From Psychrobacillus sp. FSL K6-2836 (GTDB taxonomy: Bacteria > Bacillota > Bacilli > Bacillales_A > Planococcaceae): a DNA stretch of 64,000 nt. Each line of letters begins with the position of its first letter. Position 1 is the stretch's first letter. A program made the position numbers and the translations under genes. This document shows, piece by piece, positions 42,727 through 52,929 of the stretch. The notes below the pieces were generated by a model that had not been told where the DNA came from, did no database searches, and saw only the letters and a list, made by a program, of their open reading frames with translations. The stretch lies in NCBI RefSeq assembly GCF_038003085.1, contig NZ_JBBOOM010000001.1:1550001-1614000 (forward strand), read 5' to 3'.

Positions 42727-43470
42727 CTACAGTGATAGTATTAGCGCTACTCCTGCTCCAATTGCAAACGCTGTAAGAAAAGCTTCTGCTCCCTTTGATA
42801 GACCTGATACAAAATGACCTGCCATCAAATCCCGCACCGCATTGGTAATTAGTAAACCAGGAACAAGTGGCATAACAGAACCAATAATAATTTTATCTAT
42901 TTCAACCCCAAAGCCACTAGCAACTGATAAGGTAGCTATAATTGTAACGAACACTGCTGCTATAAATTCCGCAAAAAATTTAACTCTAGTCCGTACTTCT
43001 AACCGGTCTGCTATAGCATAACCAATACCACCTGCAATTAGTGCAGGTGGAACGTCCATTAGATTTCCTCCGTATAGTAAAAGAAAAGCACCTGAGGCAA
43101 TTGCAGCTGCAGCTACTTGAATCCAAAAAGGAAAAGTTTTATGATCCTTCTCAATCTTTTTCAGCTCGCTAAACGCTTCTTCAATTGTAATATCACCTAA
43201 AGCTAATTTTCTCGACACATTATTTACTAATGTTATTTTCCCTAAATCGGTCGTTCTTGCATTTATTCGTACTAATCTTGTTGGAAGGTTTTTATTTCCA
43301 CTAAAAATGATTCCGGTTGGAGTGACAAAGCTTTGAGATTGCGTAAGTTTCTGTGAAACAGCCATGCGATCCATCGTATCCTCTGCTCGATACGTTTCTG
43401 CACCACTTTCCATCATTAAACGCCCCGCAAGTAAACAGCTTTCTACTACCAATTCATAATCTGCAGCCAA
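42727..43470 (-). CDS. Threonine/serine exporter large subunit (ThrE N-terminal domain, YjjP type)
   Basis: A 247-residue DUF1212 membrane protein. The N-terminal region has AGRLMMESGAETYRAEDTM, the signature of this family, then five hydrophobic segments with VMPLVPGLLITNAVRDL near the end. I favour the TTG at 43470 (AGAAGGTG site 7 bases before) over the ATG at 43494, which has no site. It is the first gene of a two-gene operon with the small subunit. Confidence 0.87.
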   Translation of the reverse strand: MAADYELVVESCLLAGRLMMESGAETYRAEDTMDRMAVSQKLTQSQSFVTPTGIIFSGNKNLPTRLVRINARTTDLGKITLVNNVSRKLALGDITIEEAFSELKKIEKDHKTFPFWIQVAAAAIASGAFLLLYGGNLMDVPPALIAGGIGYAIADRLEVRTRVKFFAEFIAAVFVTIIATLSVASGFGVEIDKIIIGSVMPLVPGLLITNAVRDLMAGHFVSGLSKGAEAFLTAFAIGAGVALILSL

Positions 43471-43623
43471 TGAGGAACACCTTCTTTCTTCCATTTAAGC
43501 TAATCTTATAGAACCAACTGTGAAAAAACAAATTCTGTTGGATATTTGTCCTTGTTTAACAAACCATTAGTGGAGGATGAAGAAAACTTCCACTAATGGA
43601 AGTTTCACCTTATATAAAATAAA

Positions 43624-43648
43624 GAAAGTGACTATAATAGTCACTTTC
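43624..43648 (-). terminator. Terminator of the beta-propeller gene
   Basis: GAAAGTGACTA and TAGTCACTTTC form a perfect stem with a 3-nt loop, followed on the minus strand by TTTATTTTA. It lies 4 bp after the stop. Confidence 0.85.
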
Positions 43649-43651
43649 AGT

Positions 43652-45769
43652 CTAAAACTTTACTAATCCAGTTTGCTTATAAGTATTGATATTATAACTT
43701 TTAATCTCTTTCATCGCAATTGTATAGATTGTGTCTCCTGCGTAGACAATTCGTTGAATCGAGCTTTCCCATTCTTCATACATTTGACCAGAAACCTCGG
43801 GTCGAAGTAAGTCCCCTTTTCGTTCGATTCCATTTTCAGGCGTTATTTCGTAGATTAATGCTCCATCCTGTTTAAAATCAGCATATTCCTTGCCAGGCTG
43901 TCTCTCGTAAATGGAGACTGGGAATCCATATAAGTGTTTCTCCTGATGCTCAAAAAGCGCATGATGATCATATTGTATTGGTGAATATGTGCCTTGATCA
44001 CCTATGACTTCTGTATCTTTTTCTTTCGGATTTGCAAAGTCACTTACATCGAACAAGGAAATTTTCATTCCTTCCGTCATGATCAGCGGCTCTTTCCCAC
44101 CACTTTGCGTATCAACTCTCGTTTCATATCCGAAGCCAATGAGATGATTTTCATCTAATGGGTGTAGATAATTACTAAAACCGGGTATCTTTAATTCACC
44201 TAATACTTTCGGTGAAGTAGGAGTAGCGACATCTATCACGAATAGTGGATCTGTTTCTTTGAAAGTCACCATATAAGCTTTATCACCCATAAATCTTGCC
44301 GAATAAATTCTTTCGTCCTTTGCAAGACCAGTTAGAGAGCCTATCAATTTCATTCCTTCATCTAATATAAATAAGTTATTTTCCGATACTTCATTTTCGT
44401 TCCAACTATTTCCTTTCGTTGTCACTGCTCGGAAATACCCATCATGTTCATCCATGGAAAACTGGTTTAAAATATGACCCTTTAACCGATTAGAGGCAAC
44501 AAATTGGATTGCTGTTTTATCTAGCGCAAATTTGAATACCTCCGTATCCATAGAGCCTGGATTCCAAAACATTTTACCTGTTGAAGTACCTTCCTCATAA
44601 ATACTAGACGTTAAATATAAATTATTCTTCGACATATACAATTGTTCACTTCCACCGAGATATCCCTTCGTTATTACTTCATTTTTTTCAGGATTAGAAA
44701 CGTCCAAAGCTGTGATAATACTGTAAGTCGCTTCCTTAGAATTTGGTAAGATGGAGAGATCCTCGTACGGTAAAGGTTTCACTGTATCCCCTTTTTCAGA
44801 GTCGTATGTGTACGGACGCAACTCTGTATTTTCCTGTTCTTCCATTATCCAAAAGTTCGGGTAGACATTCGTTACATAATAGAGTGTACCAGCTGTTAGC
44901 CTAGCTCCAGACATATGTCCTTCCGTCCCGACCTCTCTTTGAAGTTTCGGTTCTGCTGGATTGGAAATATCATAAAACAACGCAGTCGTCATGGAATCCA
45001 TTGGCATAGACATACGTGCTATATCATTGCCACTTTGTTCGTATGGTAATGCATGAATAGAATTCTTTTGCGCCAAAACTATTAGCGTTTTATCGGATAG
45101 GAACAGCTGCATTGGATAATAATCCGAACCAATTCGAATCTTTGTTTCTTCTTTCATTTTTGTTGGATCTTCTATATTAACAACAGCTATATTATTTTCT
45201 GTAATCGAGTATATATGTGTGCCATTTGTTTTTATAATATCTGCCTCGTCTACTCCCTCTACTTGGTTGTTCGTGGTAGAATGATCACCGCTACCCCTCG
45301 CATCTGAAGATAACTCCGAAGATTCTTCTGCTGTTTCCGTAAAAGCAAACTTCTCGTTTTGAATGTTTTGCAACTTCTTTACCATTTCAAAATGGGCTTT
45401 TAACTCCGCTTCTGATTGAACAGTAGGTAGCTCTTTATATACGTGAAAAGGAAAACCAGTTTTTGTAATTCCAAGTTTGTCTTTTACACGTAAAATATAT
45501 GAACCCTCATTCAAGCCCTCAATTTCTATGGATTTACCGTTTGAAGTGAGCGAATAATTTGCATCCACCTTCTTACCTTGTTGATCCTCCACATACACAT
45601 CTTCATTTTCTAATGCATCCTTTCCAATAGCAGAAGAAAAAGATGCTTGAAAAACTTGACCCGATAGCACAACTGACTGTGCTGTCACAGATAATTTAGT
45701 GAAATAAAATAAGCTAGCTAAGCTGACAACTAAACCTAATATTCCTATTGAAATAATCCACCTTTTCAA
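43652..45769 (-). CDS. Secreted or membrane-anchored beta-propeller protein
   Basis: A 705-residue extracytoplasmic protein. An N-terminal hydrophobic anchor (about 4-26) is followed by a small Ig-like domain (about 30-115) and a C-terminal beta-propeller of the Beta_propel/COG4880 type, recognised by the VEGVDEADIIKTNGTHIY segment near residues 170-190 and the later ARFMGDKAYMVTF and DPLFVIDVATP strands. Role unknown; relatives are cell-surface proteins in many bacilli. The start is TTG at 45769. It stands alone with its own terminator. Confidence 0.85.
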   Translation of the reverse strand: MKRWIISIGILGLVVSLASLFYFTKLSVTAQSVVLSGQVFQASFSSAIGKDALENEDVYVEDQQGKKVDANYSLTSNGKSIEIEGLNEGSYILRVKDKLGITKTGFPFHVYKELPTVQSEAELKAHFEMVKKLQNIQNEKFAFTETAEESSELSSDARGSGDHSTTNNQVEGVDEADIIKTNGTHIYSITENNIAVVNIEDPTKMKEETKIRIGSDYYPMQLFLSDKTLIVLAQKNSIHALPYEQSGNDIARMSMPMDSMTTALFYDISNPAEPKLQREVGTEGHMSGARLTAGTLYYVTNVYPNFWIMEEQENTELRPYTYDSEKGDTVKPLPYEDLSILPNSKEATYSIITALDVSNPEKNEVITKGYLGGSEQLYMSKNNLYLTSSIYEEGTSTGKMFWNPGSMDTEVFKFALDKTAIQFVASNRLKGHILNQFSMDEHDGYFRAVTTKGNSWNENEVSENNLFILDEGMKLIGSLTGLAKDERIYSARFMGDKAYMVTFKETDPLFVIDVATPTSPKVLGELKIPGFSNYLHPLDENHLIGFGYETRVDTQSGGKEPLIMTEGMKISLFDVSDFANPKEKDTEVIGDQGTYSPIQYDHHALFEHQEKHLYGFPVSIYERQPGKEYADFKQDGALIYEITPENGIERKGDLLRPEVSGQMYEEWESSIQRIVYAGDTIYTIAMKEIKSYNINTYKQTGLVKF

Positions 45770-45980
45770 TATGGATCACCCTTCCTTTTCTCTTTGTTAC
45801 CCCATTAGACTTTAAAAAAAGGAATTAGTTACACATATAGGAAGAAAATTCAGAAATTATTATTCACCTCAATCTCTTTTGATATAAATTAAACATTATG
45901 AATTGTATAGCGAATTAACTAGTGTTCATTTATCATAGGTTAAGAGGGGGCAGGATAACAAAACAAAGGGGGACATTAAT

Positions 45981-47297
45981 TTGAAGGTTTTAACACGATT
46001 TACTAATTCCTTAATGGAAAGATACTTACCTGATCCATATATTTTTGTAGCAATACTAACGATACTTGTATTTTTACTGGGAGTAACTCTAACAGACTCT
46101 ACTCCTCTTGAGATGGCTACTTATTGGGGAGATGGATTCTGGGGATTATTATCCTTCACAATGCAAATGGTTATTGTACTATTGGCAGGACATGTATTAG
46201 CAAGTAGTCCAGTTTTTAAAAAAATATTAAGCTCTCTTGCTGGTATAGCAAAGACCCCAGGAGCTGCTATTCTACTAGTATCAGTCGTTTCACTTATCGG
46301 TTGCTGGATTAACTGGGGATTTGGTTTAGTAATCGGGGCTCTATTTGCCAAGGAAATTGCACGACAAGTTAAAAATGTGGACTATCGATTACTTATTGCT
46401 AGTGCCTATTCTGGTTTCATCATTTGGCACGGAGGTTTAGCCGGTTCTATTCCACTATCTATCGCGACGGAAGGACATCCCTTCGCAGACATAATGGGTA
46501 TTGTACCTACTACAGAAACTTTATTTACTACATACAATCTATTTATTGTAATTGCACTTTTTGTTTCTGTTCCACTATTAAACAGATGGATGATGCCAAG
46601 TAAAGAAGAAACATTCTCTATTGACCCTGCTCTACTAGAGGAAGAAGAAACTGTTGAAAAGAATACAAAAAATCTCACACCTGCTCTTCGATTAGAAAAG
46701 AGTTATATTCTAACTGGTTTAATCGGATTGCTTGGTTTGGTATATCTAGTTCAACATTTTATGAATAAAGGATTTGATTTAAATCTTAATATTGTTAACT
46801 TAATATTTATCATTCTCGGTATAATTTGTCATGGCACACCTCAGCGATTCTTAGTTGCAGTGAAAAATGCAGCTAAAACTGTTGGTGATATCGTTATTCA
46901 GTTTCCATTTTATGCAGGGATCATGGGGATGATGGTTGCTTCTGGACTTGCAGGTGTCGTATCTGAGGCATTTATCAGTATTTCTAATGAGCATACTTTT
47001 TACCTATTTTCATTTTTTGCTGCGGGAATTGTAAACTTTTTTGTCCCATCTGGAGGCGGACAATGGGCAGTGCAAGCACCAATTATGCTAGATGCTGCAT
47101 CTGCTTTAGACCTTAGTTACGCTAAGACCGCAATGGCCATTGCATGGGGTGATGCGTGGACAAACATGATTCAACCTTTCTGGGCATTACCTGCATTAGC
47201 AATTGCTGGTTTAAAAGCAAAGGATATTATGGGATACTGTGTAATTATCCTATTACTAAGTGGATTAGTTATAAGTATTGGTCTATTTTTCTTTTAA
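45981..47297 (+). CDS. Short-chain fatty acid transporter, AtoE family
   Basis: A 438-residue polytopic protein of the AtoE/TIGR00366 family, with about eleven hydrophobic segments. The N-terminal MERYLPDPYIFVAILT and the later NFFVPSGGGQWAVQAPIM and GDAWTNMIQPFWALP motifs are typical. It would take up acetoacetate or butyrate-type acids. The start is TTG at 45981 behind AAAGGGGGA. It stands alone but lies next to acyl-CoA and amino-acid catabolic genes, which fits a role in carbon scavenging. Confidence 0.9.
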   Translation: MKVLTRFTNSLMERYLPDPYIFVAILTILVFLLGVTLTDSTPLEMATYWGDGFWGLLSFTMQMVIVLLAGHVLASSPVFKKILSSLAGIAKTPGAAILLVSVVSLIGCWINWGFGLVIGALFAKEIARQVKNVDYRLLIASAYSGFIIWHGGLAGSIPLSIATEGHPFADIMGIVPTTETLFTTYNLFIVIALFVSVPLLNRWMMPSKEETFSIDPALLEEEETVEKNTKNLTPALRLEKSYILTGLIGLLGLVYLVQHFMNKGFDLNLNIVNLIFIILGIICHGTPQRFLVAVKNAAKTVGDIVIQFPFYAGIMGMMVASGLAGVVSEAFISISNEHTFYLFSFFAAGIVNFFVPSGGGQWAVQAPIMLDAASALDLSYAKTAMAIAWGDAWTNMIQPFWALPALAIAGLKAKDIMGYCVIILLLSGLVISIGLFFF

Positions 47298-47375
47298 ACA
47301 TAGTTAGATTTCAGTAGTATTCCTATCCCTCTCAGTAAGATGCTTAAATAGAATAAATGTAAATTTACGCAGATT

Positions 47376-47407
47376 AAGCTCCCGAATTATTAAACGGGAG
47401 CTTTTTT
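47376..47407 (+). terminator. Terminator of the AtoE gene
   Basis: AAGCTCCCG pairs with CGGGAGCTT around 10 nt and six T follow. It is about 80 bp after the stop and also faces the end of the leftward acyl-CoA dehydrogenase operon. Confidence 0.88.
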
Positions 47408-47463
47408 CTTTATTGGTCTAGCTCTTACTTTCTGCCAACTTAACACAAAGCTAGCAATCATTT

Positions 47464-48657
47464 TTATTCATCAAATGGCCAATTCGGTAGCATATTGCTT
47501 AACGTTTTGTCTTCACGGTAACCGAGGACATATTCTGCCTGCATGATTGTATGAATCTCTCGCGTTCCTTCATAAATAACAGGAGCTTTTGAGTTTCTCA
47601 AATATCGCGCTACCGGGTATTCATCTGAATATCCATAGGCACCATACACCTGCACCGCATCATCCGCAGCTTTATTGGCAAAATCACATGCCTGCCATTT
47701 AGCTAGAGAAGTCTCTCTTGTATTGCGCACACCTTTGTTTTTTAGCTCTCCTACACGATATACGAGAAGACGACTCATTTGGAGACCAGCTTCCATTTTT
47801 GCAATCATTTGTTGAACAAGCTGATGCCTGCCAATCTCTTTTCCAAATGTTTGACGCTCCTTGCTATATTTTACGCTTGCTTCTAGACACGCAAGAGAAA
47901 GCCCGACTGCTCCTGCAGCTACTGTAAATCGCCCATTATCCAAAGCAGACATGGCAATTTTAAACCCTTCTCCTTCTTTTCCGAGAAGATTTCCCTTTGG
48001 CACGCGCATATTATCAAAAAACAGTTCTCCTGTATTTCCTGACTTAATGCCATATTTACCTTTAATGGCTTTAGATGAGAAGCCATTTAACGTACGCTCG
48101 ACGATAAACGCACTAATACCATGATGCTTTTTAGATTTATCCGTGTATGCAAAAATGATGAAATGATCCGCCACATCGCATAGTGAAATCCATGTCTTCT
48201 GACCATTTAGGACATAGTCTTCTCCGTCTAGCACTGCTACTGTAGACATCGCAGCTACATCTGAACCAGCACCTGGTTCTGTTAAGCCAAATGCTCCAAT
48301 TTTCTCACCAGTAGCCTGTGGAACTAAATACTTTTGTTTTTGTTCTTCCGATCCCCACTGCATTAAAGTCATGGAGTTTAAACCAGTATGAACCGAAACT
48401 GCAGTCCGAAAAGCAGTATCGCCGCGCTCCAATTCCTCACAAACGATTGCAAGTGAATTATAATCCATTCCACTTCCACCATACTTTTCAGGCACACATA
48501 CACCCATCAAACCTAGGTCTGCGAGTCTTTTCCAAATGGCAGGATCAAATGCACCGTCTGATTCCCATTTTGCTATATGAGGAATTATTTCATTATCTAC
48601 AAACTGTCGAACTGTTTTACGCAATAGCACTTGTTCTTCTGAGAAGTCAAAGTTCAT
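47464..48657 (-). CDS. Acyl-CoA dehydrogenase (possibly glutaryl-CoA type)
   Basis: A 397-residue flavoenzyme with the family signatures GAFGLTEPGAGSDVAAM (FAD binding) and QVYGAYGYSDEYPVARYLRN, and a catalytic glutamate in IYEGTREIH. It is the last of three genes (aldehyde dehydrogenase, lysine-dehydrogenase-like, this one) with 2-4 bp spacing. In a lysine to aminoadipate to glutaryl-CoA route this enzyme could be the glutaryl-CoA dehydrogenase, but the sequence alone does not separate that from other acyl-CoA dehydrogenases. A GAGGTGAG site precedes the ATG. Confidence 0.9.
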   Translation of the reverse strand: MNFDFSEEQVLLRKTVRQFVDNEIIPHIAKWESDGAFDPAIWKRLADLGLMGVCVPEKYGGSGMDYNSLAIVCEELERGDTAFRTAVSVHTGLNSMTLMQWGSEEQKQKYLVPQATGEKIGAFGLTEPGAGSDVAAMSTVAVLDGEDYVLNGQKTWISLCDVADHFIIFAYTDKSKKHHGISAFIVERTLNGFSSKAIKGKYGIKSGNTGELFFDNMRVPKGNLLGKEGEGFKIAMSALDNGRFTVAAGAVGLSLACLEASVKYSKERQTFGKEIGRHQLVQQMIAKMEAGLQMSRLLVYRVGELKNKGVRNTRETSLAKWQACDFANKAADDAVQVYGAYGYSDEYPVARYLRNSKAPVIYEGTREIHTIMQAEYVLGYREDKTLSNMLPNWPFDE

Positions 48658-48659
48658 CT

Positions 48660-49817
48660 TTACTCACCTCTAGTAATGGATTCTCTTATTTCTACACCTC
48701 TTGCTGCCATTTCTCGGATATACAATTCACCAGGAACGATTAGTTCGGGAGGATACACCCCGCGATTTTTAATGACGCTGTTTCCAATCATCTGTGCAAC
48801 AACGGAAATAGTATTTGCTGTTGCTCTAGCCATTGCGGTTTCACCTGAAAGGGAGTCTTTTTTGGTCGCCATTTCATACGTAAAATTGGTAGGGACCCCG
48901 TCTTTTAAACCTTCTACGATGACCCGTAGCAATACTGCGTCCTCTTTATCTCCAAGTAGTAGCTGTGGAGTTAGGACTTCCTTCAATACATCTCGTGCCT
49001 TGATCATATTGCCGTTTACATTTACCACTGTATTTTTGTTCGTTAACCCTAAGTCTACGAGGAGTTTAAATTTATCTGCGTGCCCTTTATATCGAATTGT
49101 TTTATATTCAAGCGTATCTACATTCGGAAATGATTTTGGTAGAGTTGAAGTACCGCCAGCTGTATGGAATGCCTCTAGTTCACCATACTCTTCAAAGGTA
49201 ATCGATTCTACTTCTGTAAGAGATGGTACTTCTTGACACTTCCCATCTCTTATAACGTGTGAAGCATCTGTATAATGATCGAACACCCCTTCTAATGAAA
49301 AGACGATATTGTAGCCAAAAATTCCCTCAGGCTCTACTGGTATTCCTCCAACATACAATCGAATAGCATTCACTTCATCAAGTTTGGAAGCACCGTATCC
49401 AGCTAATATATTGATCATTCCAGGAGCAACACCTAGATCAGGTATTAGTGTAATCCCCTTGCCCTTAGCTTTTTCATGAAGTATCAATACATTATCTGTA
49501 GCCCCTCCAATATGTCCTCCTAAATCAATAGAATGTACTCCTACTTCTACAGCGAGCCTAGCTATTTTTTCGTTGAACGTATAAAATAATGCATTTATCA
49601 CTACATCTGCTTCTTTCATTATTTTACGTATACTATCGTCTTCGTTTGCATCAAGTCTCAATACTTCAATTTTGGAGTTTTGCAATCTTTCCTTAAACAT
49701 TTTCGCCTGTCCCACATCTAAATCACATAATAAAACCTTTTCCACATTCGGGCTTAATACTAAATCACGAGCTGCTTCTTTCCCCATTAACCCTGCACCT
49801 AATACAGCAACTATCAT
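48660..49817 (-). CDS. Lysine dehydrogenase-like / saccharopine dehydrogenase family oxidoreductase
   Basis: A 385-residue protein with an N-terminal Rossmann motif [15 protein letters not shown], a middle [14 protein letters not shown] and [17 protein letters not shown], typical of the lysine 6-dehydrogenase branch of the saccharopine dehydrogenase family. It would oxidise the epsilon-amino group of lysine with NAD(P), giving aminoadipate semialdehyde or piperideine-6-carboxylate. The neighbour upstream is an aldehyde dehydrogenase that could oxidise this product. The ATG has a GGGGGATGA site. Confidence 0.85.
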   Translation of the reverse strand: MIVAVLGAGLMGKEAARDLVLSPNVEKVLLCDLDVGQAKMFKERLQNSKIEVLRLDANEDDSIRKIMKEADVVINALFYTFNEKIARLAVEVGVHSIDLGGHIGGATDNVLILHEKAKGKGITLIPDLGVAPGMINILAGYGASKLDEVNAIRLYVGGIPVEPEGIFGYNIVFSLEGVFDHYTDASHVIRDGKCQEVPSLTEVESITFEEYGELEAFHTAGGTSTLPKSFPNVDTLEYKTIRYKGHADKFKLLVDLGLTNKNTVVNVNGNMIKARDVLKEVLTPQLLLGDKEDAVLLRVIVEGLKDGVPTNFTYEMATKKDSLSGETAMARATANTISVVAQMIGNSVIKNRGVYPPELIVPGELYIREMAARGVEIRESITRGE

Positions 49818-49821
49818 GTAA

Positions 49822-51312
49822 TCATCCCCCTATTACTTGAGTGTCTATTTGTGCACGCTGTAATTTCCCACTATAGTCTATATATATGCTCTTCCATTCT
49901 GTATACACATCTAATGCTGCTACCCCTGAATCGCGATGGCCATTTCCAGTTCCTTTTGTTCCTCCAAAAGGTAGGTGAATTTCTGCACCTGTTGTACCTG
50001 CGTTAATATATACAATTCCAGTATCCAAATCACGCTGTGCACGGAATACTTTGTTAACATCACTCGAATAAATCGAGCTTGATAGTCCAAACTTCACTCC
50101 ATTATTTACTTCAATGGCTTCCTCTAGTGAACTCACTTCTATTAAGGAAACAACTGGACCAAAGATTTCCTCCTGTGCTATTCGCATATTCGGTGTCACG
50201 TCTGTAAATAGAGTTGGTGCGTAATAATTCCCTTTTGATAGCTCCGCCTCATTTAAAATGGTCCCTCCCGTTAAGAGAGTAGCCCCTTCCTCTTGTCCAA
50301 TTTTTATATAGGAATGGATTTTCTCCAGAGCTTTTTTATTAATAACTGGACCAATTTTGACCGTTTCATCTAATCCATCGCCAATCGTTAGTTTTTCCAT
50401 TTGTTCTAAGAGCATTCTTTCTAAGTCTTCTCTTACATCTTTATGCACGATAACCCTGCTACATGCTGTGCATCTTTGTCCTGCAGTTCCAAAGGCACTC
50501 CATAAAATACCCTCTACTGCTAATGGAAGGTCTGCATCCTCCATTACGATTACTGCATTTTTCCCACCCATTTCGAGGGAAACTTTCTTTAAGTGACGAC
50601 CACCAAGCTCCGCTACTTTACTCCCTGTCTCTGTAGAACCAGTGAACGAAATAACCTTCACTTCTGGATGCTCAATCATAGCCGTACCAACTTCCGAACC
50701 GGATCCAAAAACTACATTAGCAACTCCAGGTGGTAATCCTGCTTCATCAAAGATCTTAGCCATTTCATATGCCATCATCGGAGTTTCTGTTGCTGGTTTC
50801 CAAATGAATGCATTTCCTGCAACAATAGCAGGGAATGATTTCCACGTAGCAATCGCAACTGGAAAATTCCAAGGAGTTATGAGTCCCACCACTCCAATTG
50901 GTGCGCGGACACTCATCGCAAACTTGTCTGCCAATTCAGATGGAGTTGTCTCGCCAAACAAACGACGCCCTTCACCTGCCATATAAAATGCCATATCAAT
51001 ACCTTCTTGTACTTCTCCCCGTCCCTCTTCAATCACTTTTCCCATTTCTTTTGTTAACACTTGAGCTAGATGCTCTTTCTTTTCTTTCATTATTCTTCCA
51101 ATCTCATATAAATAATCCGCACGTTTTGGTGCAGGAACGAGTGCCCATTTCTTTTGAGCATTCACTGCCGCTTTTACTGCAAGATTTACATCTTCCTCTG
51201 TAGATAGCTTGACCTCTGCAAGCTGCTCCCCATTCGCAGGATTTAACACTGACGTATACTCCGCACTCCCAGCATCCTGCCATTTTCCATCAATAAAATT
51301 TGTTAATTTCAT
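49822..51312 (-). CDS. Aldehyde dehydrogenase (probable aminoadipate semialdehyde dehydrogenase role)
   Basis: A 496-residue NAD(P)-dependent aldehyde dehydrogenase. The catalytic Cys lies in [13 protein letters not shown] and the general-base Glu in [20 protein letters not shown] is the cofactor region. The true start is the ATG at 51312 behind AGAGGG; the GTG at 51330 only adds the ribosome site. It is the first gene of the lysine-type catabolic operon. A cre site 26 bp before the start implies CcpA repression when sugar is plentiful. The substrate is inferred from the operon only. Confidence 0.9.
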   Translation of the reverse strand: MKLTNFIDGKWQDAGSAEYTSVLNPANGEQLAEVKLSTEEDVNLAVKAAVNAQKKWALVPAPKRADYLYEIGRIMKEKKEHLAQVLTKEMGKVIEEGRGEVQEGIDMAFYMAGEGRRLFGETTPSELADKFAMSVRAPIGVVGLITPWNFPVAIATWKSFPAIVAGNAFIWKPATETPMMAYEMAKIFDEAGLPPGVANVVFGSGSEVGTAMIEHPEVKVISFTGSTETGSKVAELGGRHLKKVSLEMGGKNAVIVMEDADLPLAVEGILWSAFGTAGQRCTACSRVIVHKDVREDLERMLLEQMEKLTIGDGLDETVKIGPVINKKALEKIHSYIKIGQEEGATLLTGGTILNEAELSKGNYYAPTLFTDVTPNMRIAQEEIFGPVVSLIEVSSLEEAIEVNNGVKFGLSSSIYSSDVNKVFRAQRDLDTGIVYINAGTTGAEIHLPFGGTKGTGNGHRDSGVAALDVYTEWKSIYIDYSGKLQRAQIDTQVIGG

Positions 51313-51337
51313 TTTATTCCCTCTTTTCACTTTTAAA

Positions 51338-51351
51338 TGTAAACGCTTCCA
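51338..51351. promoter_or_regulatory. CcpA cre site
   Basis: The sequence TGTAAACGCTTCCA fits the cre consensus TGNAANCGNWNNCA fully. It lies 26 bp upstream of the aldehyde dehydrogenase ATG, where bound CcpA would block transcription. The operon should therefore be off with preferred sugars. Confidence 0.8.
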
Positions 51352-51470
51352 TTAATAATATATTCGATAATTGTTTATAAATCCCTTTAAAATATTTAGA
51401 ATTTTAGAATGAAACTTTTTAACTTTCATATCGTATAATTGGTTAATAACAATTTAGGAGGAGCTAGATT

Positions 51471-52277
51471 ATGAATAATCATGAAATAGACTACAAATTA
51501 TATGGAGATGATATGCAATTTGTAGAAATTGAATTGGATCCAAAAGAAACGGTTGTTGCAGAAGCAGGCAGCTTAATGATGATGGAAGATGGCATTTCAA
51601 TGGAAACTATTTTCGGCGATGGCTCCTCAGGTTCTGGTGGTAGCGGTGGCGGTCTTATGGGCAAATTAATGGGTGCAGGTAAGCGTATGCTTACAGGAGA
51701 AAGTTTATTCATGACAACATTTACTAATACCGGTAGTGGAAAAAGACATGTCTATTTCGCATCACCTTATCCAGGCAAAATTATTCCGATGGATTTAAGT
51801 CAATACCGCGGCAAAATTATTTGTCAAAAGGATGCATTTCTAGCTGCAGCTAAAGGGGTTACGATTGGCATTGAATTTCAACGTAAGCTAGGAGCAGGTT
51901 TCTTTGGTGGTGAAGGTTTCATAATGCAAAAACTAGAAGGTGATGGTCTCGCTTTCGTTCATGCAGGAGGAACTATCCATAGAAAGTCTCTACAGCAAGG
52001 TGAGGTTTTACGAGTAGATACTGGATGTCTAGTAGCAATGACTGCGGATGTAGATTACAATATCGAAATGGTCAAGGGAGTTAAAACAGCCTTATTTGGT
52101 GGAGAAGGATTATTCTTCGCTACTTTACGTGGCCCGGGTACCGTATGGATCCAATCACTTCCATTTAGCAGATTAGCTAGTAAAGTATTTGCTGCTGCCC
52201 CACAAACACCAGGTGGTGGTTCAAAAGGTGAAGGCAGTATTGCAGGTGGATTATTTAACATGCTTGGTGGGAAATAA
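51471..52277 (+). CDS. AIM24 / TIGR00266 family protein
   Basis: A 268-residue protein of the AIM24 family, a beta-structured fold related to tubby-like or phospholipid-binding proteins. The segments [36 protein letters not shown] and [13 protein letters not shown] are typical. A glycine/serine linker (residues 47-60) follows the first part. Biochemical role is unknown. A strong AGGAGGAG site precedes the ATG. It diverges from the lysine-type operon. Confidence 0.87.
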   Translation: MNNHEIDYKLYGDDMQFVEIELDPKETVVAEAGSLMMMEDGISMETIFGDGSSGSGGSGGGLMGKLMGAGKRMLTGESLFMTTFTNTGSGKRHVYFASPYPGKIIPMDLSQYRGKIICQKDAFLAAAKGVTIGIEFQRKLGAGFFGGEGFIMQKLEGDGLAFVHAGGTIHRKSLQQGEVLRVDTGCLVAMTADVDYNIEMVKGVKTALFGGEGLFFATLRGPGTVWIQSLPFSRLASKVFAAAPQTPGGGSKGEGSIAGGLFNMLGGK

Positions 52278-52290
52278 ATACTTATTTTAG

Positions 52291-52323
52291 AGAATGACTC
52301 GCTTTTTGGGTCATTCTTTTTTT
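52291..52323 (+). terminator. Terminator of the AIM24 gene
   Basis: AGAATGACTC pairs with GGGTCATTCT around 7 nt and eight or more T follow. Confidence 0.88.
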
Positions 52324-52346
52324 ATTGGGTTTTATAAACTTTGTTG

Positions 52347-52722
52347 TTGCGCATATCAGGTTAGATGTTGCGGATATACATCTGAAAGTTGCGCATACGT
52401 ATTCCAATGTTGCGTGTAACCAAATGAAGGTTGCGCATAACTAATTTGTTGCGCATACTGTGCTAAACGTTGCGGATATACATCTGAAGATTGCGCATAC
52501 TGTGCTAAATGTTGCGGACATACATCTGAAAGTTGCGCATACGCATTCCTATGTTGCGTGTAACCAAATGAAGGTTGCGCATAACTAATTTGTTGCGCAT
52601 ACTGTGTTAAACGTTGCGGATATTCATCTGAAGATTGCGCATACTGTGCTAAATGTTGCGGACATACATCTGAAAGTTGCGCATACGCATTCCTTTGTGC
52701 CTATAACTACTGATGGTTGCGT
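52347..52722. repeat. 21-bp-period GTTGCGCATA word array (17-18 copies)
   Basis: TTGCG starts at 52347, 52368, 52389, 52410, 52431, 52449, 52470, 52491, 52512, 52533, 52554, 52575, 52593, 52614, 52635, 52656 and 52677, plus a shifted last copy at 52717. All steps are 21 bp except two of 18 bp. A 144-bp higher-order unit (six 21-bp and one 18-bp step) is duplicated in tandem. The minus strand is free of stops from about 52702 to 52356 in the frame of Y-A-Q heptads, but has no start codon. Confidence 0.9.
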
Positions 52723-52770
52723 CCAATAAGCCATAAAAATGTGTCTAAGTTTGTAACACATATTCAATAC

Positions 52771-52817
52771 AAAAAAGTCGACTTTCCATTCCCTTTTGAA
52801 CGGAAAGTCGTTTTTTT
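52771..52817. terminator. Bidirectional terminator-like hairpin
   Basis: CGACTTTCC (52779-52787) pairs with GGAAAGTCG (52802-52810), with an A6 run before and a T7 run after. It separates the two word arrays. Confidence 0.8.
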
Positions 52818-52929
52818 AATATTGATATTGACTGGCGAATATGCATTCCCTTATATTTCCATGCTAATTAGAGCCGTGGGTGCTGCAATCATAACGGTGT
52901 CTGCGATTCATTAAAAATTGGTGCCCAAC

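Noticed and set aside
48676-49236. 186-residue plus-strand ORF
   Set aside because: Antisense shadow of the lysine-dehydrogenase-like gene, which has clear family motifs.
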